From Trichobilharzia szidati (taxonomy: Eukaryota; Platyhelminthes; Trematoda; Strigeidida; Schistosomatidae): 64,000 nt of DNA. The notes beneath the pieces are model-generated. The model was not told the DNA's origin. It worked only from the letters and a program-made list of their open reading frames with translations, and did not search any database. Location of the stretch: assembly GCA_944472155.2 (NCBI GenBank), contig OX235272.1, positions 7,982,354 through 8,046,353 of the forward strand, read 5' to 3'. The position numbers and the translations under genes are program-made. Of the stretch, positions 11,214 to 22,880 are shown piece after piece (the stretch's first letter is position 1; each line of letters begins with the position of its first letter).

Positions 11214-14200
11214 TATAATATATCCTGTGACTTTGCGATAGTTTAAAATTTAGATTATTACTATTATTCCCTTGGGTTCCGAGTGGAAAATAGGGCTTCA
11301 ACAACACATCCCCACTTTGCTCTATTCTCTGCCATCCTCTTCGGGTGGGTCCACGATTGGCCATAATATCTCATCTCATCCTCACACAATTTCCTCCATG
11401 TCACCGCACCGACGACTCACTCGTTGCTTCCTACTGGGATTACACTCGAGCAATCGCCTGCATAAATATAAACAATGCATGCGCAAGATCAAGATCTTCT
11501 AGAGTCTTCTTTCCAGTGGTGCAGCGTATTCCTGACTCCTCGCGCCCAACAGTCTGACGCATAATCCAAACCACCGTAATTAAGAATATCATCGGTGATA
11601 ATAGACAGGCAGCCTTGTCTTACTCCTGTATGCATTTCGAACGCATCGCTGAGTTTTCCGTTGTGGATCACCTGACAAGTGGCATTGTCACAACCAGCTG
11701 TTGAATGAATTTGATAAAGATGTGGGCACTGCACGCGGTGGTGTTTCCGAATTGCTTCTCGTTCAACATCGTCTGTTGAAGGTTTTTCGAAGTCGACGAA
11801 GTTAAGGTACAGGTTTGACTGCTATTCTATATTCTATTTGATGATGATCATGCATAGAGCTGAAATTTGATCAGCACATGATTTGCCTTTCCTGAATCCT
11901 GCTTGTTCCGGTTGGTGGAGTTCTGCATCAAGTGCATCTTTTATTCTCTCCATGATGATGCGACTTAGTATTTTATTTGGCTTGGACAAAAGCATTATTC
12001 CATACCAGTTCTTGCAGAGGCGTAAGTCACCCTTCTTTGGCAGCTTGACAAGGTAGACAGCCTTTCTTCCAATCGGCAGGTACCTTTCCTTCTTCCCAAA
12101 CCTCCCCCGACGGGCATTACTAGCTGATATAGGTGCAGGTTGGAAAAGAGTAAGTGGTGGCCAAACAAAAACATGGCATCAATCCATGAAATCCCTGACA
12201 GTTAAACTGAGTCAGGTAGGGAGATGCAGACTTCCGGGTTGGGGCCCTCGGTCGGTCGGTCGGTTTTCGACATAGAACTTTGCACATATGTGCGGCAGTT
12301 CAAGTCGCCACAGTTGGGGCCCTCGGGACTCTAAGAATGAGTAATGGTAGAAAGGAATATGAAGGTTAAAGAGACTGAATACATCTGCGTAAGCCGTTGA
12401 CAACGATTTTGAGCCATGTCACGTATTGTCTCCAGCCATTGATTCTTAGGGGCCCTCGGGACTCTAAGAATCAATGGCTGGAGACAATACGTGACATGGC
12501 TCAAAATCGTTGTCAACGGCTTACGCAGATGTATTCAGTCTCTTTAACCTTCATATTCCTTTCTACCATTACTCATTCTGTTTCACTCTTATACTCATCT
12601 AAATTCTATTGATTCTCTTCTCTCATTTTCCTGTCTACCTTTGTGTGCTATTTGGAACGTGGCAACTCGAACTGCTGCACTTCGGTGACAAGTTCTATGT
12701 TGAATCCAGCAGCAGCAGCAGCCAAACCTTTTGTAGAATTGCCGTGAGCACACCTGCCGCAGTTTCTGGGTCCGTTTTCAGTGCTTTGGGGGGGGGGTAA
12801 TTCTGTCCAGTGCTGCTGCCTTTCTGGACTTCAGTAACTTGATCATATTTAAGATTTCTGCTTTGATTGGAGGATTGGTGTCCACTGACAGGCAGTTCTG
12901 TGCGTGCTGTCAGTGATGGTGTTATTTCTGGGCGAGTTGCCGGTGGTGGTTGATTCAAGAATCCTTTAAAGTGATCAGCCCATAGTTTTATTTGTTTCTC
13001 CTCCTTGGTAATCTGGTTTCCTTGAACATCTTTTATCGGTTTCATCCTCTGGGTCGGTCTCTTCCCAAATAGAGACCTGGTTATCTGATATAGTGTCTTG
13101 ATGTCTCTTTCACCTGCAGCCTGCCTGTCTGTTCTGTTTCAGTTACCAGCCAGTGTGTCGTAGAATTGTCTTTTGTCTTTCCTAGCACCCTTCTTCATTT
13201 CTTTATTCTGTTGTCTATCTTTGCATTGAGTCAGCTTCTCTTTCACCATTCTCCTCTCCTCTCATCGATTAGCCTCCAGGCAGATGTCCGTTCAGAGCCA
13301 TTCCTTGTCTTGTCTCTTCTTTCTTTCTAACACAGTCGTACGTTTCCTTGAAAACCACCTTCACAGAGTTAGTTCTAATGTTCTTCCACGCAGGTTTCCT
13401 CAGTGATGCCACGTAATGTCTCCGACTTTGCTCTCATATGATCTGTAGTAAAGACATCCCTTGTAGTTTTGTCCTTCAGTTTCTGAATGTTGAACTTGAA
13501 TTACAGTGGCCTGTCTCCAGATGCTCTGAAGGATTTCAGCTTCACTTTGAGGGTTCCTTGAACCAGATGATGGTCTGAGCCCACACCTGCTCCCTTTCTT
13601 GACCTTATGTCCAGCAGGCTACATCTCCGCTTCCTCGAGCAACATTGAGATGAAATCTATTTGGTTCATGGTATGTCCGTCAGTCGAAATCCATGTTGCT
13701 TTGTATATATCATTGTGCTCGTACACGCCGGCTGCCTGCGTTGACCAATTCATCGAAAGCGCAGAAGTCTGCGAATACTTCTTTTTTTTTTCTGGTTCAT
13801 TTCGCTGAGCGAGAGCCTCTAAACCCACGGTGATTTCTCTTTCAGTATTTGCTCCCAGTTTCGCCTGCATTCATATCTCCCATGAGGATTTTGATGTCAC
13901 CATTTGGGATGTTGTCCATTACTGTTTTTAGTTGTCTGTGAAAATCCTCCTTCTTTTTTTGTTCCGCGTTGTTTGTAGTACTGTGCGTAGCATTGGATGG
14001 TTGTGACCTTCCTTCCTTTTGAGTTGAATCTTGCTGTCATGATATTGTAGAAGGAGATTGGCTCCCTTTGCATTAGGTCTTTGGCTGCCACTGGTGACTT
14101 CATGATAGCCCGTCACTGCTTCAGTGTGTTCGTGGTTATCGTCTGGTTGACCAGACCGGAGTAGATTACTGACTCTTCAGTTGACAATTTTGACATTCCA

Positions 14201-17200
14201 CATCAATTCCATTTGCTCTCACAGATACCCAGCACTTCTATGCCATATCTTCTCATTTCGTTGACCACCTGGACAGCCTTCCCAGCCAGCTTCGTAAATT
14301 GTACGGACATTCCACGTGCCCCATTCTTACTTTTGCTTTCATCGAGAGAAGATACAGCGGCCGGCTGTCACCAGCCAGCCCGCTTTGTCATTTTGCCTCT
14401 CCGATTGGAAAGAAGAATAAGATTGTTGTTATTTGAAGTTTTTGTATTTTTAATATATTTTCTGTGTGTTGAAGTTTCTGTAGCAGTTTGATAGGTTAAG
14501 TGGTGTAGGCTTGCTAGCCCCACGCCCAACTCTCCTTTACCTGGGTTTGGTACCAGGTCGGTCGGTCGGTTTTCGACATAGAACTTTGCACATATGTGCG
14601 GCAGTTCAAGTCGCCACAATCTATGTAGCACGCAAAGCAAGAGAAGGAAGTAGAAGAAATGCATAATATAGACAGTAAACAGAGGTGTGAGACAAAGGAA
14701 TAGTAATAACGGAGAACGAAACAGTTTAATTGGAAATCATAAGTCACAAGGAGTGGATGCATCTGCGCCATCATCGAGAACGATTTTGAGCCATGTCACC
14801 AATTGTTTCCAACCATTGGTTTCTACCGTCCCGAGGACCCCAACCAGGAAGTCTACATTTCCCTACGTGACTTAGACTAACTGTTGTGGATTTCATTGAC
14901 TGGTGCCATGTTTTTGTTTGACCGCCGCTAGCCCTTTTCCAGCCTGGCCCTATATCAGCTAACGTTGCCCATTGTCGAGGAAGGCGATGACTAGGCATAC
15001 GTAGCACATGTCCTAACCATCTCAGTCGATGTAATTCCACCGTTTCGTCGATTGATTTCCCCGCCTTACCTAGCACTCGACGCCTAACCTCAATATTGCT
15101 CACCTTATTATACCACTTCACGCGGGAGATAGAACGCAGACACCTATGGTCGAAGACAGCTAATCTTTTCATGTCTTCTGCTCTTAATGGCCAGGTCTCA
15201 CAGCCATAGAGGAGGACGGAGCGGACTGTTGAGCAGTACACACGCCCTTTGGTCGATAGTCGGATATCACGTCTACGCCAGAGATGGCGAAAACTGGCGA
15301 ATGCGAACCTAGCCCTCTGTATTCGTGCTGAAATTTCGTCTGAGATCAACCCGTTGGGGCTGATGGTACTTCCCAAGTAATTGAAGCGGTCAACGTGTTC
15401 TACCACTTCACTTCCTATTTCCAATCTAGGAGTCGATGAAGTCCAGTCCTGCAGCATCATCTTACATTTTACAGGGGCGAATCGCATGCCAAACATACGA
15501 AGATTGTTGCTCAGGTTTGGTACCAGCTAGAAAACTAGTAAGCTAGTTAACTAGGTGAGGTTAAATTTAGATTAGTTCTTATTAAAACACTTGAGATTAT
15601 GGTAACTGCAGGAAAGATAAAATATTTGAGCAGAAATAGAACAAATATATGCACAATTGAACCGTTTGTAAAAGATATCAAGTCAGATTCTGAACATGCT
15701 CTCCATACACAACACTCCTGCATCTCATCCGGTAGAACTAGAAGCAACTACAGAAGACTGTATGCTCGGACGACTAAGTACAAAAGCTCTACAATTCCTT
15801 ATTTGTCAGGCACACATTTTATGTGATGAGAAAAGTGTGTAAGGCAGGAAATTACCAACTTATCGAGGAACTCTAAGTAAAAGGAATTTTTTGTTCTCAT
15901 CAATACATTGTAGCAAATTTTTTCACTTAATTTTATATTCACTTCTTATTGAGCATTATTATTAATGTGAATTCCCTATTTTAATTATTGCCCCTGTAAT
16001 GAGATAATTAAACGCAATACTGTACTACTACATGCTTAAAATTCCATATTGGTACCTAAAGAACTGTTTTGGTCAGTGTAGTGTTTATGAGTTAATCAAA
16101 CATTCACCGATCAAGTGAGAATATTGAGGGCCCGAAATAAAGGCTTTATTCGTTTTATAATTCCAGTATAGAATCTGGTTTAAACAAAAATGAAAGATGT
16201 GAATAGTGTATAATATAAATGCTAAACGTTTATGAAAATGTTCACACCACATTCTTCTCCCCTGTTGTTTGAGAATACAGAGCATAAGGAGTCAAGACTT
16301 TAAAATTGTTTAGACTTCGCGGCTTCTCAGATTGTATGGACGAACCCTTCGTTGTTTCTCTAGTAAAGAAGATGGGTTCGGATCAATTTTGACATTTTCA
16401 CTTAAATTGTCCGTCAAAATAGGAGTTTCAGTATCTGTAGAACGGGTGGATATGTCGTCTTCAGTAAGTTGATTTTGGAGGCATTCTGGTACTGCGTCTG
16501 GAATCGGCATGCTAACGGGCGATTGAAATATATGTTCTTTTAGTGCAAGATGATGAATAGATACTGTTTCCTCACGTCCATCTGGAAGTCTCACATGAGC
16601 ATACTTGGGATTACATTCAATCAGTTCAACTTCATCAACTGGAGATTCATATTTAGAACGTACATTACGGCGCATCAAGACCGGTCCAGGAATAGTTAAC
16701 CAACTGGGAAGAGAAACACCAGACGTTGATTTTCGATTGTACCTGAACATCCGTTCGTGTGGAGTAGTATTTGTGGCAGTACATAAAAGAGAACGGATAG
16801 AATGAAGAGCGTCGGGGAGAACAACCTCCCACTCACAGATTGGTATGGACCTAGATTTAGCAGCTAGTGATATACATCGCCAGAGAGTGCCGTTGAGACG
16901 TTCAATCTGTCCATTTGATTGGGGGTTGTATGCTGTTGTTCTACTGGTAACTATTCCTTTATCGTGGAGAAAATGTTTTAATTCTGCAGACATAAACGAA
17001 GATCCTCTGTCTGAATGCATGTAGGATGGCATACCAAACAGGGAAAACAACTGGCACAGGCAATTAATAATAGTTGATGCTGTTATATCCTGGCAAGGAA
17101 AAGCGAACGGAAATCTAGAGTACTCATCAATTATCGTAAAAAGATATTTGTTCCGGGAGTTTGAAGGAAGAGGTCCTTTGAAATCAATATTTAGACGTTC

Positions 17201-20200
17201 AAAAGGAGAAGTCGCTTTAATAAGATTTCCTGTGGATACTTTGCAAAACCTGGGTTTCAGCTCAGCACAAACTGCACAACTAGATATCGTCCTCTTCACA
17301 TCATCAACAGAAAAAGGTAGGTTCTTAGAACGCACAAAGTGAAGAAGGCGAACAACTCCTGGATGGCACAGAGAGTTATGTAGGTCTTTCAGATTAGTTT
17401 CACCCATGACAGAAGCAGAATATCCGCGAGATAATGCATCGGCGACTTTGTTTTCTTTGCCACAACGGTAGATTATATCAAAACTGTAACAAGAAAGTTC
17501 TATTCGCCAACGCTGAATCTTGTCATTCTTTATTTTCCCATGGTGGTTCATATCGTACATGAAAGAAACTGATCGTTGGTCTGTAATGAGTTGGAAATGA
17601 GTACCAAGTAAATAATGACGCCATTTTCTAATAGCTTCGACGATGGCATAAGCTTCTTTCTCCACCGCTGAGTGATGCCGTTCACTTGGTGATAGTGTTC
17701 TGGAAAAAAATGCAACGGGTCTACCATTTTGTGTTAACGTGGCAGCTATAGCAGTATCCGAAGCGTCGGTTTCAACTATAAGGGGCAAGTCGAGATCCAC
17801 AGTAGTCATCACAGATTGAGCAAGTTCATTTTTTAATGCTGCATATGAGCTTACAATAGTACCTGGTAATGGAAAGATTTTATTTTGTATAAGGGGTTGA
17901 ATTTTATCGGAGAAATGAGATATCCATTGTGAATAATACGCAAAGAGACCAATGACTCGCTGTTGGGATTTAAGATCTCGTGGAGGTGATAAATTCCATA
18001 ATGCTTGAAGTCTATCGGGATCAGGTTTGATCATTTTATGAGAAACTTCATAGCCTAGAAGTTTTACTTGTTTAACGCCAATAACACTTTTATTCTCATT
18101 GAATGTTAGCCCATATTTTCTGGATGCTTCATAGAACCGGGCAAGATTTTTTGCATGTTGTTCTGTGTTTTCACCACAAATAGTTATATTATCTAAATAA
18201 GCAAATGTAGCTTGAAGATTTTCATTTCTGATAATCTGACTGATAACTCTCTGAAAACACGAAACACCGTTTGTGACACCAAAGGGAATACGACGGAACT
18301 GATAGAGGTTGCCGCAAGCTTCAAAAGCTGTGAAGAGTTTCTCTTCTTCTTTGATGGGTATTTGATGGTAAGCACTCTTTAAATCCAAAGTGCTAAATAC
18401 AATATATTTTGAAATCTTTTCAGTCATCTCATCAATTTTTGGGAGTGGATAGGCATCCAATAATGTGAAACGATTTATCGTTTGGCTGTAATCAATCACC
18501 ATTCTACGCTTGTGGCGTTCATTAGTAGTGACCAAAACTTGAGCGCGCCAAGGGGAGTTAGATGGCTCGATGATCTGCTCACTGAGTAAATTTTCGATTT
18601 CCAGCTTGATGAAATGTTCATCTGAAGTGGAATGTCTTCGTGATTTTGTAGCGATCGGAACACATTTGGGTGTTAGGTTATGAAACAAGGGAGGTGGATC
18701 AATATGTGCAGCAACAAGATTACACAGTGAAAATGGATTGTTTTTACCTTCAAATGGAATTTCGAGTTTATTATGCAAGCGTAAAAAATCATGACCTAAT
18801 AGCACATCAGCACACAGATTTGGCAACACTGAAAGTTTGATATGTGAGTAACTCGAGTCTTTATAACGTAGATTTACATAACAGTGACCATGAGTATGAG
18901 TTGTCAGACTTGTGGAAGCCATTGTAATTGAAGTGCGAGAATGCTCTACCTTTATATGTTGTTTTTGAACGACTGCACAAGAAATATAACTGTCTGAGCT
19001 CCCAGTATCTACGAGGGCTTGTAGGGGAATGTCATTTACAAAAAGCTGCACAACCGCATTGGAGAGAGACTGTGGAGCGGCGGCTAGAGTCATGGAAGAC
19101 AACAAAGAACTAGTAACAAATGTAGTTTTGGTGTACGATTTTGACCAGCAGACCTTCTGATAATGCCCCTTCTTACCACAGAGTTTGCATACTGCATCCC
19201 TTGCAGGACATTTAGAGCGAGGATGTCTAGTAAATCCACAGAAGTAGCATTTCTCATTTATTGAAGCAGTCAATCCTGTTTCACCCACATAAGAGTTTAG
19301 TTCATTTGATGTATCACTGTTTGATATTGCAGCAGAATTGGAGAATTCGGAAGGATGAAACGAATGGGATTGTTGATATACCATTTCTAGGGATCGAGCT
19401 TGTTCATAAGCAGTATCAAGATCAAGTAATTTGTTTTCCAGAAGACGTTGTCGTATATTATTAGATTGCATTCCACTTATGAATGCGTCACGTATTGCAT
19501 CATTCTGATTTTGTTCAGCCGAGACAGGTTTGAATGAACAATCTTTTGCCAGAGATTTCAGTTTTTGTATAAATTGGTCGAGGCTCTGTCCAGTTTCTTG
19601 TTTGCATGTGGATAATAGATGTCGAGCAAAAATCTCGTTCTTTGGTTTGACATACAGTTTCTCAAGAGTACTAAGAGCGCCGTCAAATGTTTTACATTCA
19701 GCAATGTATTCATATACAGTAGGTGAGATATAGTTGATGAGAACATCAAGTTTGTCTGAATCTGGAGTTGAAGATTTAGTGATATAAGTATTGAATGTAC
19801 GAAACCAATGATTCCAAATCTTCGAAGATGTTTGGCAATTGGAATCAGCATCAAAGCGTTCAGGACGTAATATCTTGTCCATAATAAAACGAATAAATTG
19901 TAGTGTTTATGAGTTAATCAAACATTCACCGATCAAGTGAGAATATTGAGGGCCCGAAATAAAGGCTTTATTCGTTTTATAATTCCAGTATAGAATCTGG
20001 TTTAAACAAAAATGAAAGATGTGAATAGTGTATAATATAAATGCTAAACGTTTATGAAAATGTTCACACCACAGTCAGTCGCTGGTTTAAAAAAGCCTGT
20101 AATTGAAATCAATCGGTTTAGAGCTAAGTTTATCATTACTCATTAGTCCTGTGTTAGTCTACCTATCCATGTGCGTCACTCATAACATGGCTAAGTAAAT

Positions 20201-22840
20201 TTTCTAAATTTAACTTTGTTTTACAAAGTCAGAAGTTTACTAACAAGTAAGCAACACTCACTGTATTAGGCGTAATCATACCAATCAGTTTGTCCAGACT
20301 GACATAGGTCGAGCGGGATCCCAACCTCCGGGACCCTGCTACTTAAAAGTGAAAGATTTGGTTACAACATTCCTCTGTTCAGATATTCTGGATTACATTC
20401 CTTCACTCTAATATAAGCACACATTCGACGATGTATCTGGCAAACCAAGAGCAACACTGGTCACTAATTCTCTAGGGGAAATTCATTCAAAGGTTTCTGA
20501 CAGTTATGCGTTAAGGCACTCCACTTACCATTTATTTATTATTGTTATTCCCTTGGTTCCCAGTGGAACATATAGGGCTTCAGCAGCATAATGGTATTTC
20601 ACTCTCTTCTGTCCAGTCTTATTTTACCTGGATCCATTATTGCCCAAAAACTTCCATTTCCTCTCCTCCATATCACCTTTTGGTCGACATCTCTTGAATG
20701 TCTGTCTCCCCAACATATTTCTACTCCATCTCTACTTCCCTTTGTATATTTGTTGGGCATTAAGTCCATGGTGTGTTCATTCCACAACAGGAGTTCCTTG
20801 GTACTAATCCTTTCTGTCCGGCAATTTGAACTTCAATGTCAATCTCCTAGTTTCCTTGCCGGTCGTAAATTCGGAGAAAGAAAGGCGTGCGATCATCAAC
20901 CCAACGGTGAAAAATCAATCAATAGCCACAGAAACTTCAAAGCACTTTATTTTAACAAAAAATTCTAAAATTGCTTTTCTAATTTGTCATATCTTATTTT
21001 ATCTTTTACAAGGGCCTCCCTGTAAGAAAACAATTTATCCGTGCATTGTCCCACATAAATGCATATATTATCCGCATCCTTAGTCCAGATTCCTGTGAAA
21101 TGACATATGTTACACATTGTGATCCTCGTGGTAAGTTTTATATGCCTATCAGTTATTATCATTGTATGTATATATGTGTGCGTTTTATGTCTTGTTTCCC
21201 TGCATCTTAACATAAAATCTGAGGTTTTGCTTCTTATGTGATTTCTGTCATTTCATATAATACTTGTAGGTTTGAATAATACCAGAGTTACTGCATGTTT
21301 TACTCAATTTTTGGTTTAGTTTAGTTAAGTTCGAATTTCCACTAGTAGTCTTCTTTTTTTCTGTATATGTGGGTGTTTTTCTATCTAGTATGCAATACGG
21401 ATAAGTGGACTGCCTGGCTGGTTTCAACGTAGATCTTTGCACAGATGTGCAGCAGTTCACCTTGTCACTCTCCTTCCATGTAGCACACAAAGCCAGAGAA
21501 GAAAGGTTAATCGACACTGAAAAGATAGACAGCAAACAGAAATATGAGGTGAAAAGAATAGTTATATGGAAGAACTATAGAATTTTATTCCACATGTCAA
21601 ATCACAAAGAGTGAATGCATCTGCGCTATCCATTGAGAACGATTTTGAGCCGTTTCACCGATTGTCTTGAGCCTTCATTGGTTTTTACCATCCCGAAGAC
21701 CTCAACCAGAGAGTCCACACCTCCCTACGTGGCTGGCTAGTTCGAACTAACTGTTATTGATTTCATTAACTGGTGAAGGCATGTTTAGGTTTTACCACCA
21801 CGAGCTATCTCTTTTACAACAATGTGATCTATCCTATGTCAGCTTACATTCTCCGTCGAGAAAGGCAATCGATGGCTAGGCATGCATGCGTAACTCATGT
21901 CCTAACCATCTGAATCAATGCGGCTGCTTCACAACCCCGTCGATTGACTTTCACTTCCCTTCTCACCTAGCACTCGGCCGAAGTCTAACCTCAATATTAT
22001 CCACCCTGTTATATCACCTAATGTGGAAGATAGAACGCTGACATCCATAATCAAGGACTGCAAGCCAGGCTTTTCATGTCTTCCACTTTCAATGACCATG
22101 TCTCACTCACAGCCGGCCATAAAGGAGAACAGAGAGAACTGCTGCTGTGCAGTACACACGTCCTTCGGTTGAAAGCCAGCCGGATATGACGTGTACTAAA
22201 CCAGAGATGGCATAAGTTTGCAGGCATATGCCGAACGAGCCTCCTGTATCCATTCTGAGATTTCGTTAGCGATCAACCACTTGGCGTTGGCTGATGCAAC
22301 TTCCTAAACAAGTGTAGTGGTCAACACAGTCAGCAATCACTTCAATCGCTATCATTAAACTAGGAATAAGTCAATGTCGTTCAGTTCTGTAGCATCATCT
22401 TACATTTAGCAGAGGGAGCGAATCGTATACCAAGCATTCGAAGATTGCTGCTCATCAAGGTGTGTTCAGAAGACTGTGCATCTTGTCAACGTCTCCACCT
22501 TGAAGGACTATATCATCTGCATATTCTAAGTCAACGAGATTATTCCTTGGTGGCAACAAGTCAATCCTTGAGTCGTTGATGTCAGTTAGGTTTAAGTCCA
22601 TTAGTACACTAATGTGAAGTCAAAATCTCCCTAATCCTCCTCCTGTAAGTGGAACTGTTCACATCTATTGATTTAGTAATTAGCAGTCTATATTTGCATC
22701 CACTCTTCCATATCTTCAAGAATAAACACCAAGTTCTGCGTTAAGATGTTATTCAGTCATACATACCACAGCATATTATTAAGTATGATCTAATGATCAG
22801 AACACTTCACGATTTTGCGTGTCATCCTTGCGCAGGGGTC

Positions 22841-22880
<40 letters not shown>

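Larger units (their letters stand above)
12096..12729 (+). mobile_element. SR2-like LINE subfamily B, 5'-truncated, inserted in RTE-2
   Basis: Direct repeats ccaaacct at 12096-12103 and 12722-12729 flank an insert of 618 bp. It carries the SR2-like C-terminal coding end ([32 protein letters not shown]) and a 3' end related to subfamily A but distinct, finishing in CAG repeats. It is interrupted by a 61-bp subfamily-A insertion and by a perfect inverted repeat, both listed separately. Confidence 0.85.
11246..15574 (-). mobile_element. RTE-2 LINE, minus strand, with two later LINE insertions
   Basis: Direct repeats aaatttagatta at 11246-11257 and 15563-15574 bound this insert, so it is one insertion event. 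On the minus strand the 5' end lies near 15562. The 5' leader runs to about 14330, endonuclease remnants lie at 13.6-14.1 kb, RT remnants at 11.5-13.1 kb, and the 3' end with an AAT-type tail at about 11258-11320. Remnant peptides include [41 protein letters not shown] and MNQIDFIS (endonuclease), [14 protein letters not shown], and [11 protein letters not shown] with HTGVRQGC (RT). Many stops, frameshifts and deletions show an old, dead copy. Removing the two inserted LINEs and their duplicated targets leaves about 2.7 kb. Parts of the same leader recur at 45.25-45.49 and 50.25-50.52 kb. Confidence 0.85.
16072..20078 (-). mobile_element. Intact Ty3/Gypsy LTR retrotransposon, antisense to the START gene
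   Basis: Two 175-bp LTRs (16077-16251 and 19899-20073), identical by eye, flank one long ORF. The element is 3,997 bp and is bounded by 5-bp target duplications gtcag (16072-16076, 20074-20078). LTR ends are TG...CA in the element sense. It lies in START intron 2 in the opposite direction to the gene. Identical LTRs, a clean TSD and an unbroken ORF point to a recent insertion. I cannot place it in a named schistosome family such as Boudicca or Saci without a search. Confidence 0.95.

Noticed and set aside
20826..21083. An 85-codon frame overlapping START exon 3
   Set aside because: A different frame with correct splice sites matches the START domain; this one crosses the splice acceptor and LINE sequence.
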